From CBFIHN01 sp965662575 (GTDB lineage: Bacteria > Pseudomonadota > Gammaproteobacteria > Francisellales > CACEW01), in assembly GCA_965662575.1 (NCBI GenBank), contig CBFIHN010000050.1:1-10604 (forward strand): 10,604 nt of DNA, read 5' to 3'. The notes under the pieces were generated by a model. That model ran no database searches and had not been told where the DNA came from. It worked only from the letters and a program-made list of their open reading frames with translations. Shown here one piece after another: positions 1-5,535 of this stretch (positions are counted from its first letter, which is position 1; every line of letters begins with the position of its first letter). Position numbers and translations under genes: made by a program.

Positions 1-228
1 GCCCAAAAGAGCGACGCATTATACAGCCATTTACAAAACCGTCAACTACCTCAATCAAAATAATTGAGGTTTTTTATAGGCCTATTGCAATCGAAGATTT
101 AGAGGCTAACGACTCTACGGGATTATTAGGCCACTACAGTTTTGCCGCGGATAATTGGCGTTGTGAAATTCTAAGGTGAAGTTTAGAGACTTATGGATTC
201 TAACTACACGATGAGTGCGCTATGTGCT
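1..228. other. Left-edge stretch with no assigned gene
   Basis: No gene is recognised here. One plus-strand frame is open from position 3 to a TGA at 177-179, about 58 codons. It has no start codon with a ribosome binding site inside the window, and a terminator hairpin (48-75) lies in the middle of it, which argues against a continuous gene. The second half of that frame (from about 78) looks more protein-like in composition than the first, so a decayed fragment is possible. No RNA gene or large repeat was seen. Confidence 0.4.
48..75 (+). terminator. Rho-independent terminator, plus strand
   Basis: An 8-bp perfect stem (ACCTCAAT at 48-55 with ATTGAGGT at 63-70) closes a 7-nt loop and runs straight into a T tract (70-75). 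This is the classical intrinsic terminator layout, reading left to right, so it would end a plus-strand gene lying left of the window. There is no A tract on its left side, so it is probably not bidirectional and does not serve the tRNA cluster. Confidence 0.7.
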
Positions 229-260
229 AAAAAATCGAGGTTTTAGAGTTTGGTGAAACC
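229..260 (-). terminator. Possible terminator of the tRNA cluster
   Basis: Read on the minus strand just after the tRNA-Leu 3' end, GGTTT (256-260) can pair with AAACC (239-243). After four bases comes a six-base U tract (complement of A at 229-234). The stem is short and the loop long, so this is a weak candidate. Its position directly behind the last tRNA is what makes it plausible. Confidence 0.4.
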
Positions 261-262
261 AT

Positions 263-349
263 TGGTGCCCGGGGCCGGAGTCGAACCGGCACGATCTTGC
301 GATCGAGGGATTTTAAGTCCCTTGTGTCTACCAATTTCACCACCCGGGC
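263..349 (-). tRNA. leuZ: tRNA-Leu (anticodon TAA)
   Basis: Minus-strand tRNA of 87 nt including an encoded CCA (263-265 on the plus strand). The acceptor stem GCCCGGG/CCCGGGC is perfect. The anticodon stem AGGGA/TCCCT encloses loop CTTAAAA, giving anticodon TAA (plus positions 313-315). It has the long variable arm expected of class II tRNA-Leu, and the T loop contains GGTTCGACTCC. It is the last gene of a Gly-Cys-Leu cluster equivalent in order and isoacceptors to E. coli glyW-cysT-leuZ. It decodes UUA and, by wobble, UUG. Confidence 0.96.
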
Positions 350-356
350 AGTGTCT

Positions 357-492
357 ACTGGTGCTTTGTCACCAATACATCGTTGCAGTTTGCTTTTGCG
401 ATGTTCATGCACTGGAGTGCACTGCGCTTCTTAAAGCTCACGCGCCTTGTCTTGGTGAAAAATCCCTCGGTAGACAGGAGTTTTGTCACCAA
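357..492. repeat. Imperfect 19-bp direct repeats in the Cys-Leu tRNA spacer
   Basis: The 161-nt gap between tRNA-Cys and tRNA-Leu is bounded by two related 19-bp copies, 357-375 and 474-492, matching at 16 of 19 positions and sharing TTTGTCACCAA. They start 117 bases apart and enclose about 98 bases. GTCTAC (353-358) and GTAGAC (470-475) also form an inverted pair at the outer and inner edges. Inside lies a perfect 6-bp hairpin (TGCACT 408-413, AGTGCA 416-421, 2-nt loop). Origin unknown; see findings. Confidence 0.6.
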
Positions 493-510
493 ATTTATCG
501 ACAAAATAAC

Positions 511-584
511 TGGAGGCTGGGGTCGGAATCGAACCGGCGTCCACGGCTTTGCAGGCCGCTGCATAACCACTCTGCCACCCAGCC
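511..584 (-). tRNA. cysT: tRNA-Cys (anticodon GCA)
   Basis: Minus-strand tRNA of 74 nt with encoded CCA at its 3' end (511-513 on the plus strand). The acceptor stem is GGCTGGG/CCCAGCC. The anticodon loop is TTGCAAA-like with anticodon GCA (plus 550-552), and the T arm carries GGTTCGATTCC. It lies two bases downstream of tRNA-Gly, so the two are certainly co-transcribed and need processing from one precursor. Confidence 0.96.
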
Positions 585-586
585 TT

Positions 587-661
587 TGGAGCGGGAAACG
601 AGGTTCGAACTCGCGACCCCAACCTTGGCAAGGTTGTGCTCTACCACTGAGCTATTCCCGC
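587..661 (-). tRNA. glyW: tRNA-Gly (anticodon GCC)
   Basis: Minus-strand tRNA of 75 nt with encoded CCA (587-589 on the plus strand). The acceptor stem is GCGGGAA/TTCCCGC, the D arm GCTCAGTGGTAGAGC, the anticodon stem CAACC/GGTTG with loop TTGCCAA giving GCC (plus 627-629), and the T loop TTCGAAC. It is the first gene of the cluster, only about 8 bases from the predicted transcription start. Confidence 0.97.
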
Positions 662-675
662 TAACGAGTTGGGCT

Positions 676-703
676 ATTCTAATCACTAGCTGGTTAAAGT
701 CAA
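676..703 (-). promoter_or_regulatory. Sigma70 promoter of the tRNA cluster with GC-rich discriminator
   Basis: On the minus strand TTGACT (698-703) and TAGAAT (676-681) are separated by 16 bases, close to the sigma70 consensus. The stretch after the -10 reads AGCCCAA, a GC-rich discriminator of the kind linked to stringent (ppGpp/DksA) control of stable RNA promoters. Transcription would start near 669, just ahead of tRNA-Gly. Confidence 0.75.
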
Positions 704-719
704 GTAATTTCAGTATATT
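691..719 (+). promoter_or_regulatory. Possible divergent promoter for the ferredoxin gene
   Basis: TATATT (714-719) is a good -10 element at a suitable distance (about 33 bases) before the ferredoxin start codon. The -35 candidate TGGTTA (691-696, spacing 17) matches the consensus at only three positions. If real, this promoter straddles the tRNA -35 box at 698-703, so the two could not easily be occupied together. Confidence 0.35.
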
Positions 720-751
720 TAGGTGCTTATTGAGTCTGGCAGAGGTAATCA

Positions 752-1102
752 ATGGTGGGTAATTTATCTGATAAAGCACAGCAATTGGGATTGGCGAATA
801 TTAAACGCCATATTTTTCTTTGCTGTGATCAAAGTCAGCCTAAGTGCTGTAATAAAATTGAGAGTTTGGTTTCCTGGCATTATTTAAAATCGCGTCTAGA
901 TGAATTAGGCTTAAGTCAGTCAGGTGACATATTTCGTAGCAAAGTGAATTGCTTGCGTGTCTGTCAGCAAGGCCCTATTGCTGTGGTCTATCCCGATGGT
1001 GTTTGGTATCACTCCTGTACACCAGAGGTATTAGAGGAGATTATTCAGCAACACCTAATAGGCGGTCAATCAGTTGAAGACTATCGTATCAATGTTAAAT
1101 GA
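752..1102 (+). CDS. Thioredoxin-like 2Fe-2S ferredoxin
   Basis: A 116-residue soluble protein of the thioredoxin-fold (2Fe-2S) ferredoxin type, related to the C-terminal-like subunit of NADH dehydrogenases (NuoE fold). These are small electron carriers. Visible evidence: a first cysteine cluster, HIFLCC...CC (Cys24, 25, 32, 33), and a second, CLRVCQQGP (Cys67, Cys71). The following VVYPDGVWY strand and a C-terminal helix rich in E, I and Q are typical of the family. The four cluster ligands are probably one Cys of each early pair plus Cys67 and Cys71. The length is about normal. The ATG has AGAGG (741-745) at a 6-base spacing. It diverges from the tRNA cluster and is followed 52 bases later by apaH, probably on one transcript. 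Its redox partner cannot be read from the sequence. Confidence 0.85.
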   Translation: MVGNLSDKAQQLGLANIKRHIFLCCDQSQPKCCNKIESLVSWHYLKSRLDELGLSQSGDIFRSKVNCLRVCQQGPIAVVYPDGVWYHSCTPEVLEEIIQQHLIGGQSVEDYRINVK

Positions 1103-1154
1103 TAAGTGAGGAAGCGCAGGTGCTGCAAAGCCGATATTCATGGAGTGTCCAATT

Positions 1155-1964
1155 GTGAGTACCTATGCCATTGGTGATGTTCAGGGATGTTTTGATCAGT
1201 TACAGGCGCTGTTAAATAAGATCGCATTTAATCCAAAAAAAGATCAACTTTGGTTCGTTGGTGATTTGGTTAATCGTGGTCCAAAATCATTAGAGGTTTT
1301 ACGGTTTGTAAAATCTTTAGGTAACCGGGCAATCACGGTCCTTGGTAATCATGATATTCACCTGTTAGCACGTCATTATGCTGTGCGTAAAGCCGGTCGT
1401 GATGATAGTTTGGATGAGATTCTGAATGCACCGGATGTCGAGGAACTAATGCAATGGTTGAGATATCAGCCATTAGTGCATTATAACTCTCACTATTTAA
1501 TGGTTCATGCTGGTGTTGCACCGATGTGGTCTATTGATCAAGTGTTATCTTCAGCTAAAGAGGTGGAGCGGCAATTACAGCAACGTAATCCTGCGGAATT
1601 TTTGCATGCCTTATTTTCAAAGCAAATCCCCATCTTATGGAGAGAAAATCTGCAAGGCATGGCGCGCTGGCGTTGTATTGTCAATTATTTAACGCGAATT
1701 CGTTTTTGCGATGTGATGGGATGTTTGAATTTTAGTAATAAAAGCGCGCAACCCGATCCTGCTTGTTATCATTGGTTTCGTGTACCGAATAGAAAAACGC
1801 AAGATATCCCTATTATCTTTGGTCATTGGGCGGCTTTAGAAGGTAAGACGAATGGTGAAGAGCTTGTGTATGCCTTGGATACGGGTTGTGTTTGGGGTAA
1901 ACAATTGACCGCAATGTGTTTAGAGCAAAGAACGCTGATTTCTGTTGAGGGTGTTCGGTATTAG
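1155..1964 (+). CDS. apaH: Symmetrical diadenosine tetraphosphatase ApaH
   Basis: Cytoplasmic metallophosphoesterase that splits Ap4A into two ADP, and in enterobacteria also removes Np4 caps from RNA. Motifs in order from the GTG start: GDVQGC (7-12), GDLVNRGP (36-43), GNHD (64-67), VHAG around His118, FGHW around His224 and the ApaH signature ALDTGCVWG (about 240-248). Gln where many phosphoesterases have His in GD-x-H-G is common in ApaH. At 269 residues it is slightly shorter than E. coli ApaH (280). I prefer GTG 1155 to the upstream ATG 1140: it gives the usual family N-terminus (M-S-T-Y-A-I-G-D) and TGGAG lies at 1141-1145, 9 bases before it, while ATG 1140 has no ribosome binding site. 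The last 45 bases overlap the convergent M23 gene. Confidence 0.95.
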   Translation: MSTYAIGDVQGCFDQLQALLNKIAFNPKKDQLWFVGDLVNRGPKSLEVLRFVKSLGNRAITVLGNHDIHLLARHYAVRKAGRDDSLDEILNAPDVEELMQWLRYQPLVHYNSHYLMVHAGVAPMWSIDQVLSSAKEVERQLQQRNPAEFLHALFSKQIPILWRENLQGMARWRCIVNYLTRIRFCDVMGCLNFSNKSAQPDPACYHWFRVPNRKTQDIPIIFGHWAALEGKTNGEELVYALDTGCVWGKQLTAMCLEQRTLISVEGVRY

Positions 1965-2612
1965 GATTGATTCAGGGTCAGGACAGTTGTGCAGATAAAA
2001 GGAGCGATCTTGCATAGAGCAAACACCAGGGTAATCACCTTGGTGCTCTTCTAGATTTTCAATAATCTGTAAGTGCAGATGGGCTGGCCATCCACCATTT
2101 TCATCGCTTGATCCAGTGTGGCCCAAAAGTGCACCCTGAGATATATTTTTCCCGATATGCCAATGTGTTAAATCTCGGCGACTTAGGTGGCCATACAGTG
2201 TGTAAAATCTTTGGTCCTCAAGCTGGTGCTGTAAAATCAATGTTGGGCCATAATCACCAGGGAGATGATTGTCAGCAAAACTGTGAATGACTGCATCAAG
2301 TGGGCAGTAAATGGGTTCATTTTGGGGCAGGTTGATATCAATGCCTAAATGAACACAGCGCCCCTGGAATTGTTGCTGTTGGTAAATGTCTCGAACTTCA
2401 TTGTAGCGCCCTAATGATAGCGATGCACCATGAATCTGCATTTGACGTTGAGCAAAGCGTCGCATGGCAATGGGATCGCGACTATCGAGTTGTTGCAAGT
2501 CTTTATTATCAATTGCACAATCCAGGTAGCACCATGTTGTCTGTTTCCATGTTGAGTCTAAGAGGCTGGCGAATTGGTTTTGATATTTTGTCAATAGTCG
2601 TTGTAATGTCAT
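1920..2612 (-). CDS. M23 (LytM-type) metallopeptidase-domain protein, no signal peptide
   Basis: A 230-residue protein with a complete zinc peptidase core: HLGID (His88, Asp92), YGHLS (His142) and HLH (His178, His180). These are the metal and catalytic residues of M23 endopeptidases, which cut peptidoglycan cross-bridges. The core closely resembles the M23 domain found in the middle of multidomain phosphotransferase/M23/class III aminotransferase proteins, down to the NGGWP and CPDP motifs. Here it stands alone. A helical N-terminus of about 85 residues precedes it, and there is no signal peptide, lipobox or membrane segment. The start is uncertain: ATG 2612 is the first ATG, TTG 2654 would add 14 residues, and neither has a clear Shine-Dalgarno. 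A TGA lies just upstream of the TTG behind a 7-A run, so an N-terminal frameshift is possible. Its real substrate is unknown. Confidence 0.85.
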   Translation of the reverse strand: MTLQRLLTKYQNQFASLLDSTWKQTTWCYLDCAIDNKDLQQLDSRDPIAMRRFAQRQMQIHGASLSLGRYNEVRDIYQQQQFQGRCVHLGIDINLPQNEPIYCPLDAVIHSFADNHLPGDYGPTLILQHQLEDQRFYTLYGHLSRRDLTHWHIGKNISQGALLGHTGSSDENGGWPAHLHLQIIENLEEHQGDYPGVCSMQDRSFYLHNCPDPESILIPNTLNRNQRSLL

Positions 2613-2924
2613 CTGCTGTATGGTTTGTCTTTCTAACTCAGTTCGGGCAGCCAAGTATTTTTTTCAATTTTAGGCACTTTAACAACCAAGGAGCGGATCG
2701 TACAGCCAGTCCTTGAGCACCATAGGTGTTAAAGCAACACAGAAATGAGTAAAAAGACGACTACTGTGTAAGGTGAGTTTCTAAAAGGGACGGTTGTCAG
2801 CAGATTCTACCGTAAAAAGACCTAGGGATAAAAATGTGCTGAAAATAGCTTTTTTTTTCGTAAAAGTTACATTACAATTGAACTCGAAGTAAAAGCATAA
2901 AGCCACCATCAGGAGGGTGCCACC
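2613..2924. other. Intergenic region upstream of the M23 gene and the leader ORF
   Basis: About 310 bases between two divergent genes. It holds a candidate plus-strand promoter (2867-2895), a T9 run (2850-2858 area) just upstream of it that could act as an AT-rich UP-like element, and an inverted pair CAAGGA (2687-2692) / TCCTTG (2710-2715). Short minus-strand open stretches occur in all three frames between about 2655 and 2740 but none is long or has a start with a ribosome binding site. No RNA gene or mobile element is evident. Confidence 0.5.
2867..2895 (+). promoter_or_regulatory. Candidate promoter for the leader ORF and large protein gene
   Basis: TTACAT (2867-2872) and TAAAAG (2890-2895) are spaced by 17 bases, with four of six matches each to the sigma70 boxes, and a long T run lies just upstream. 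The start would fall near 2902, close to the Shine-Dalgarno of the leader ORF. This is a moderate match in AT-rich DNA and could be chance. Confidence 0.3.
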
Positions 2925-3110
2925 ATGCTTGTAGTCTTGGTTTCTCGTCTTCGCTTCGATGACCTATTTTGTCTCTCTTTATCAAACTTTGTGACATCTC
3001 TTTACCCATCCAGCTGGCGTGCTAGCTCGTCGCTGATTATCTTGTTCCACCAAGTGGTTATTAACCCCAAGCCCAACAAGGATCAACTCTTATGTCTAGT
3101 TTTTCTCTAA
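2925..3110 (+). CDS. Possible 61-codon leader ORF with strong Shine-Dalgarno
   Basis: A short ORF whose ATG is preceded by AGGAGGG (2911-2917) at a 7-base spacing, the strongest ribosome binding site in this part of the window. The 61-residue product is rich in Leu, Ser, Val and Phe and has no recognised domain. It lacks a clean signal peptide or a single convincing membrane helix. It overlaps the start of the following 807-codon gene by 19 bases in a different frame and reads through the hairpin that covers that gene's ribosome binding site. It may be a small protein, or an untranslated-region leader whose translation opens the next gene. Nothing in its sequence suggests an amino-acid attenuator run. 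Whether the peptide itself matters cannot be told from the sequence. Confidence 0.45.
   Translation: MLVVLVSRLRFDDLFCLSLSNFVTSLYPSSWRASSSLIILFHQVVINPKPNKDQLLCLVFL
3041..3082 (+). promoter_or_regulatory. Hairpin overlapping the ribosome binding site of the large gene
   Basis: CTTGTT (3041-3046) can pair with AACAAG (3075-3080), and inside it GGTT (3056-3059) pairs with AACC (3063-3066). The 3' arm covers the first three bases of AAGGA (3078-3082), the Shine-Dalgarno of the ATG at 3092. Ribosomes translating the leader ORF would melt it, which fits translational coupling. The pairing is interrupted and its stability was not computed. Confidence 0.35.
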
Positions 3111-5515
3111 CGACTATTAGCTCTGATATCAATAAATCTTTTATTAAAAACAACCCAGCAGTGAAACCGGGATACGCAACGAAAGGTGCTGGCTATTTTC
3201 TGGTTGCCATGATCGCGGTAGGGCGTTTTATTTCTGCGCATTTTAAACTGTCACATAGCCATTCAAATGAATCAACAACCATGGCGCTTAGCATGCTGCG
3301 CTCAATATCAGGGATGCTGATTAGCGGCGCAAATAGTTATGAGGGTTTGTTGCGTTTTATGCATCCGTTAGCGGGTAACCAGGACTTTAAAGAACTTGAA
3401 AAAATCCTACAAGATGCGGATCTTACGTGTCAAGAAGATGAGAAAAAGCAGAAGCAATTGCAACAGCTAAAGCGTCATTTGACAGACTATTTTGCACTGA
3501 TCATTAGTCTGAATCAAGTGTTTGATCACTTATTATACTATAACGAGGTAGAATCATTAGAAGACGTTGCAGAAAAAAAATTAAATCAAGACAAGTCACC
3601 CATTGAATATCCTGACACAGGTTTAAGCAAGTTGAGAGAACACTTGTTCAAGCAGCTAGATGCTGATCATCGTCACACATCAATTGCGGATATTAAAGCA
3701 TTGTGTGAAAAATATGTCGATAAAGCTAATCAACTGATTCAGGTCGAACTCAATGATTTAAACGTGGGTGATGGCTTAAAAGATAAATTGCAAAGTCATA
3801 TTGCTCATTTGAACACAGTGACAACCAACCGTTTAGAATTGAAAATTTCTCTGAATCAAGAAATCAAGAAAGAAGGGGCGGTGATTAAAGGGCGGCATCT
3901 ACAGGAGATCAGCGGTTATATCCAAGAGTACAACCAGTTTTCAGGTCAGGTTGAAAAATTATTGCATCTTGCTCAACAAGGTAATCTTGAGCTTTCCCCT
4001 CTGGTAGTTGGGATAAATGCTGAAGATAATTTAAAACTAAAAATAATTATAGAAAAGTTAAATGAGACTAAGGAGAATGCTAATACTTCACTTAAAATTA
4101 CAATTACAAAGCTCGAAGAACTCAACGCATGTGAAAATTTAGAGCAAATGAAACAATGGTTAGGTGGAGTCTTAAAAAATTATCGATTGAATGCTGATCA
4201 GGCTGGGGTTATAAGCACTTTGCTAAAAGAAAAATCCTATGAAATTATCAGCGGAAAAATTGCTAGTATTCTGCCTAAAGATCAATACAAAGACATTTTA
4301 GAAAAGATTTGCGATAAGAATAAGCAACAATTTTATCATCAAGATTTATTGCGCTGTTATGAAGAGCCTTGGCAAGTACGCTTGCGGGTTGCCATTTGGG
4401 CACTGGCGTTAGTCAATACCATTGTATTTACTTCTATTGCTGCAGTGAGTATTTTGAGTTTGGGATTGGCCATGCCTTGGATGATTACTTTCATGGTCTT
4501 GACATTGCCGATCAGTTTTTTAAGTGGCTTGTTATTTGCGGGTTATAGCGCGCAAGATAGTTGGTCTGCATTAGGACTTGCTTTAGTAAAAGGTGTTAAT
4601 TGGAAAGATTGGTGCGCGAAGGATTATGCATTTTTAACCTTAAAACTCTTGTTGGCCCTTTGCTCATTGGCAACATTGCCGCTATCAGCGTCTTCAGTCG
4701 CTGGGGTGTTGTTGGCATTAGGTTTTTCAGCTGCGATGGCGACACCAGTAGGCTGGTGTTTGGCAGCCTTAACCATCGTGATTACCTGGGGAATGATTTT
4801 TAAACAGTCAGATAAGTTGGCTGATGTTTGGCATGATCTCTTTGGTGATACGTCAGTAGCTTGGTTAGAAGCAAGGCGTCGAGGCCTTGGTTGCCAAATT
4901 TGGTATGTGATCGCTGCTTTGATTAGTTTTCTAATCGGTATTGCAACGATTTATATCGCCGTTTGTGGTGATCGTATTGGTTTTAGCAGGGCGTTTCATG
5001 TCGGTAATATAGGGAATGTCTGCTTAACTGTTGCTGATACGTTGTATAATTTTGGTTTTGGTTTGGTTGATTGCCTGGCCAAAGGCACTTGGGCTATTTA
5101 TCATGGTATGCCCAAAGTATTCTATTATACCGCGCAGGCTTTACATCTCATTGTAAGTACGCACCATGCGCTGCTTGCAAGGCCTCTTGGGCCGGTTGTG
5201 CCACCTTATTATTTTGTATCGGCATTATTGTGCATGGTGACCAAAGCCTTATTAGGACTGGCCATTTGCTGTGTTAGGCTGGTTGAGGCAAAACAACCTA
5301 AACAGCTAGAGAATCAATCATCAGAGGTTAATGTTAATCATCATAGTGTTCATAACCTTGGGGCGAACTCGGGTACAGAAAAAAATAAGCAGGGCAATAG
5401 CTATTGGTATAACATGGTCGGTAATTTTTTCGCTTACCAAAGTCTGGGAATAACTCATTCCCAGGGGGGGTGCTCGAGATCACCGATGGAGACTCTACCT
5501 ATCTGCCAACAATAA
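3092..5515 (+). CDS. Unknown 807-residue membrane protein with long helical domain
   Basis: I do not recognise a family. Visible architecture: a polar N-terminus; a short hydrophobic stretch (about 32-48); a long helical, charged Lys/Glu/Gln/Leu-rich region with coiled-coil character (about 95-425); then a membrane domain with hydrophobic segments near 431-455, 459-486, 512-533, 535-551, 552-570, 602-625 and 706-729. An amphipathic His/Tyr-rich stretch lies at 660-700, and the Asn/Ser-rich tail (735-807) is probably soluble. There is no signal peptide, enzyme motif or repeat. ATG 3092 is preceded by AAGGA (3078-3082) at 9 bases, and an in-frame TAA at 3062 excludes a longer start. Codon use looks normal for the window. 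A large lineage-specific protein of soluble helices plus paired hydrophobic segments resembles many type IV (Dot/Icm) effectors of Legionellales, but no secretion signal is proven. The end may be altered by a 7-G tract (5464-5470). Confidence 0.85.
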   Translation: MSSFSLTTISSDINKSFIKNNPAVKPGYATKGAGYFLVAMIAVGRFISAHFKLSHSHSNESTTMALSMLRSISGMLISGANSYEGLLRFMHPLAGNQDFKELEKILQDADLTCQEDEKKQKQLQQLKRHLTDYFALIISLNQVFDHLLYYNEVESLEDVAEKKLNQDKSPIEYPDTGLSKLREHLFKQLDADHRHTSIADIKALCEKYVDKANQLIQVELNDLNVGDGLKDKLQSHIAHLNTVTTNRLELKISLNQEIKKEGAVIKGRHLQEISGYIQEYNQFSGQVEKLLHLAQQGNLELSPLVVGINAEDNLKLKIIIEKLNETKENANTSLKITITKLEELNACENLEQMKQWLGGVLKNYRLNADQAGVISTLLKEKSYEIISGKIASILPKDQYKDILEKICDKNKQQFYHQDLLRCYEEPWQVRLRVAIWALALVNTIVFTSIAAVSILSLGLAMPWMITFMVLTLPISFLSGLLFAGYSAQDSWSALGLALVKGVNWKDWCAKDYAFLTLKLLLALCSLATLPLSASSVAGVLLALGFSAAMATPVGWCLAALTIVITWGMIFKQSDKLADVWHDLFGDTSVAWLEARRRGLGCQIWYVIAALISFLIGIATIYIAVCGDRIGFSRAFHVGNIGNVCLTVADTLYNFGFGLVDCLAKGTWAIYHGMPKVFYYTAQALHLIVSTHHALLARPLGPVVPPYYFVSALLCMVTKALLGLAICCVRLVEAKQPKQLENQSSEVNVNHHSVHNLGANSGTEKNKQGNSYWYNMVGNFFAYQSLGITHSQGGCSRSPMETLPICQQ
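5444..5470 (+). repeat. Hairpin running into a 7-G tract inside the end of the large gene
   Basis: CTGGGAAT (5444-5451) and ATTCCCAG (5457-5464) form a perfect 8-bp stem with a 5-nt loop, and the stem's last G begins a run of seven G (5464-5470). No U tract follows, so it is not a standard terminator. A homopolymer directly behind a hairpin favours slippage in replication or transcription and is also a common place for sequencing error. Confidence 0.7.
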
Positions 5516-5535
5516 ATAAGCAGTTTTTCATTTAA

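Noticed and set aside
3..179. Open plus-strand frame at the left edge as the end of a gene
   Set aside because: A strong intrinsic terminator sits in its middle and no family is recognisable, so I did not call a CDS, although the part after 78 looks somewhat coding.
250..779. Several ORFs of 60-170 codons on both strands across the tRNA cluster
   Set aside because: They read straight through three well-formed tRNA genes and their promoter, and have no ribosome binding sites; they are chance frames.
2108..2716. Plus-strand ORFs of 60 and 100 codons opposite the M23 gene
   Set aside because: The minus-strand frame carries all M23 zinc motifs; the plus-strand frames are antisense shadows.
2918..2928. 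GGTGCCACCATGC resembling a eukaryotic Kozak context
   Set aside because: All neighbouring genes are bacterial and the ATG has a strong Shine-Dalgarno at the right spacing, so the match is chance.
5444..5470. Hairpin near the end of the large gene as its terminator
   Set aside because: It lies inside the coding sequence and is followed by G residues, not a U tract.
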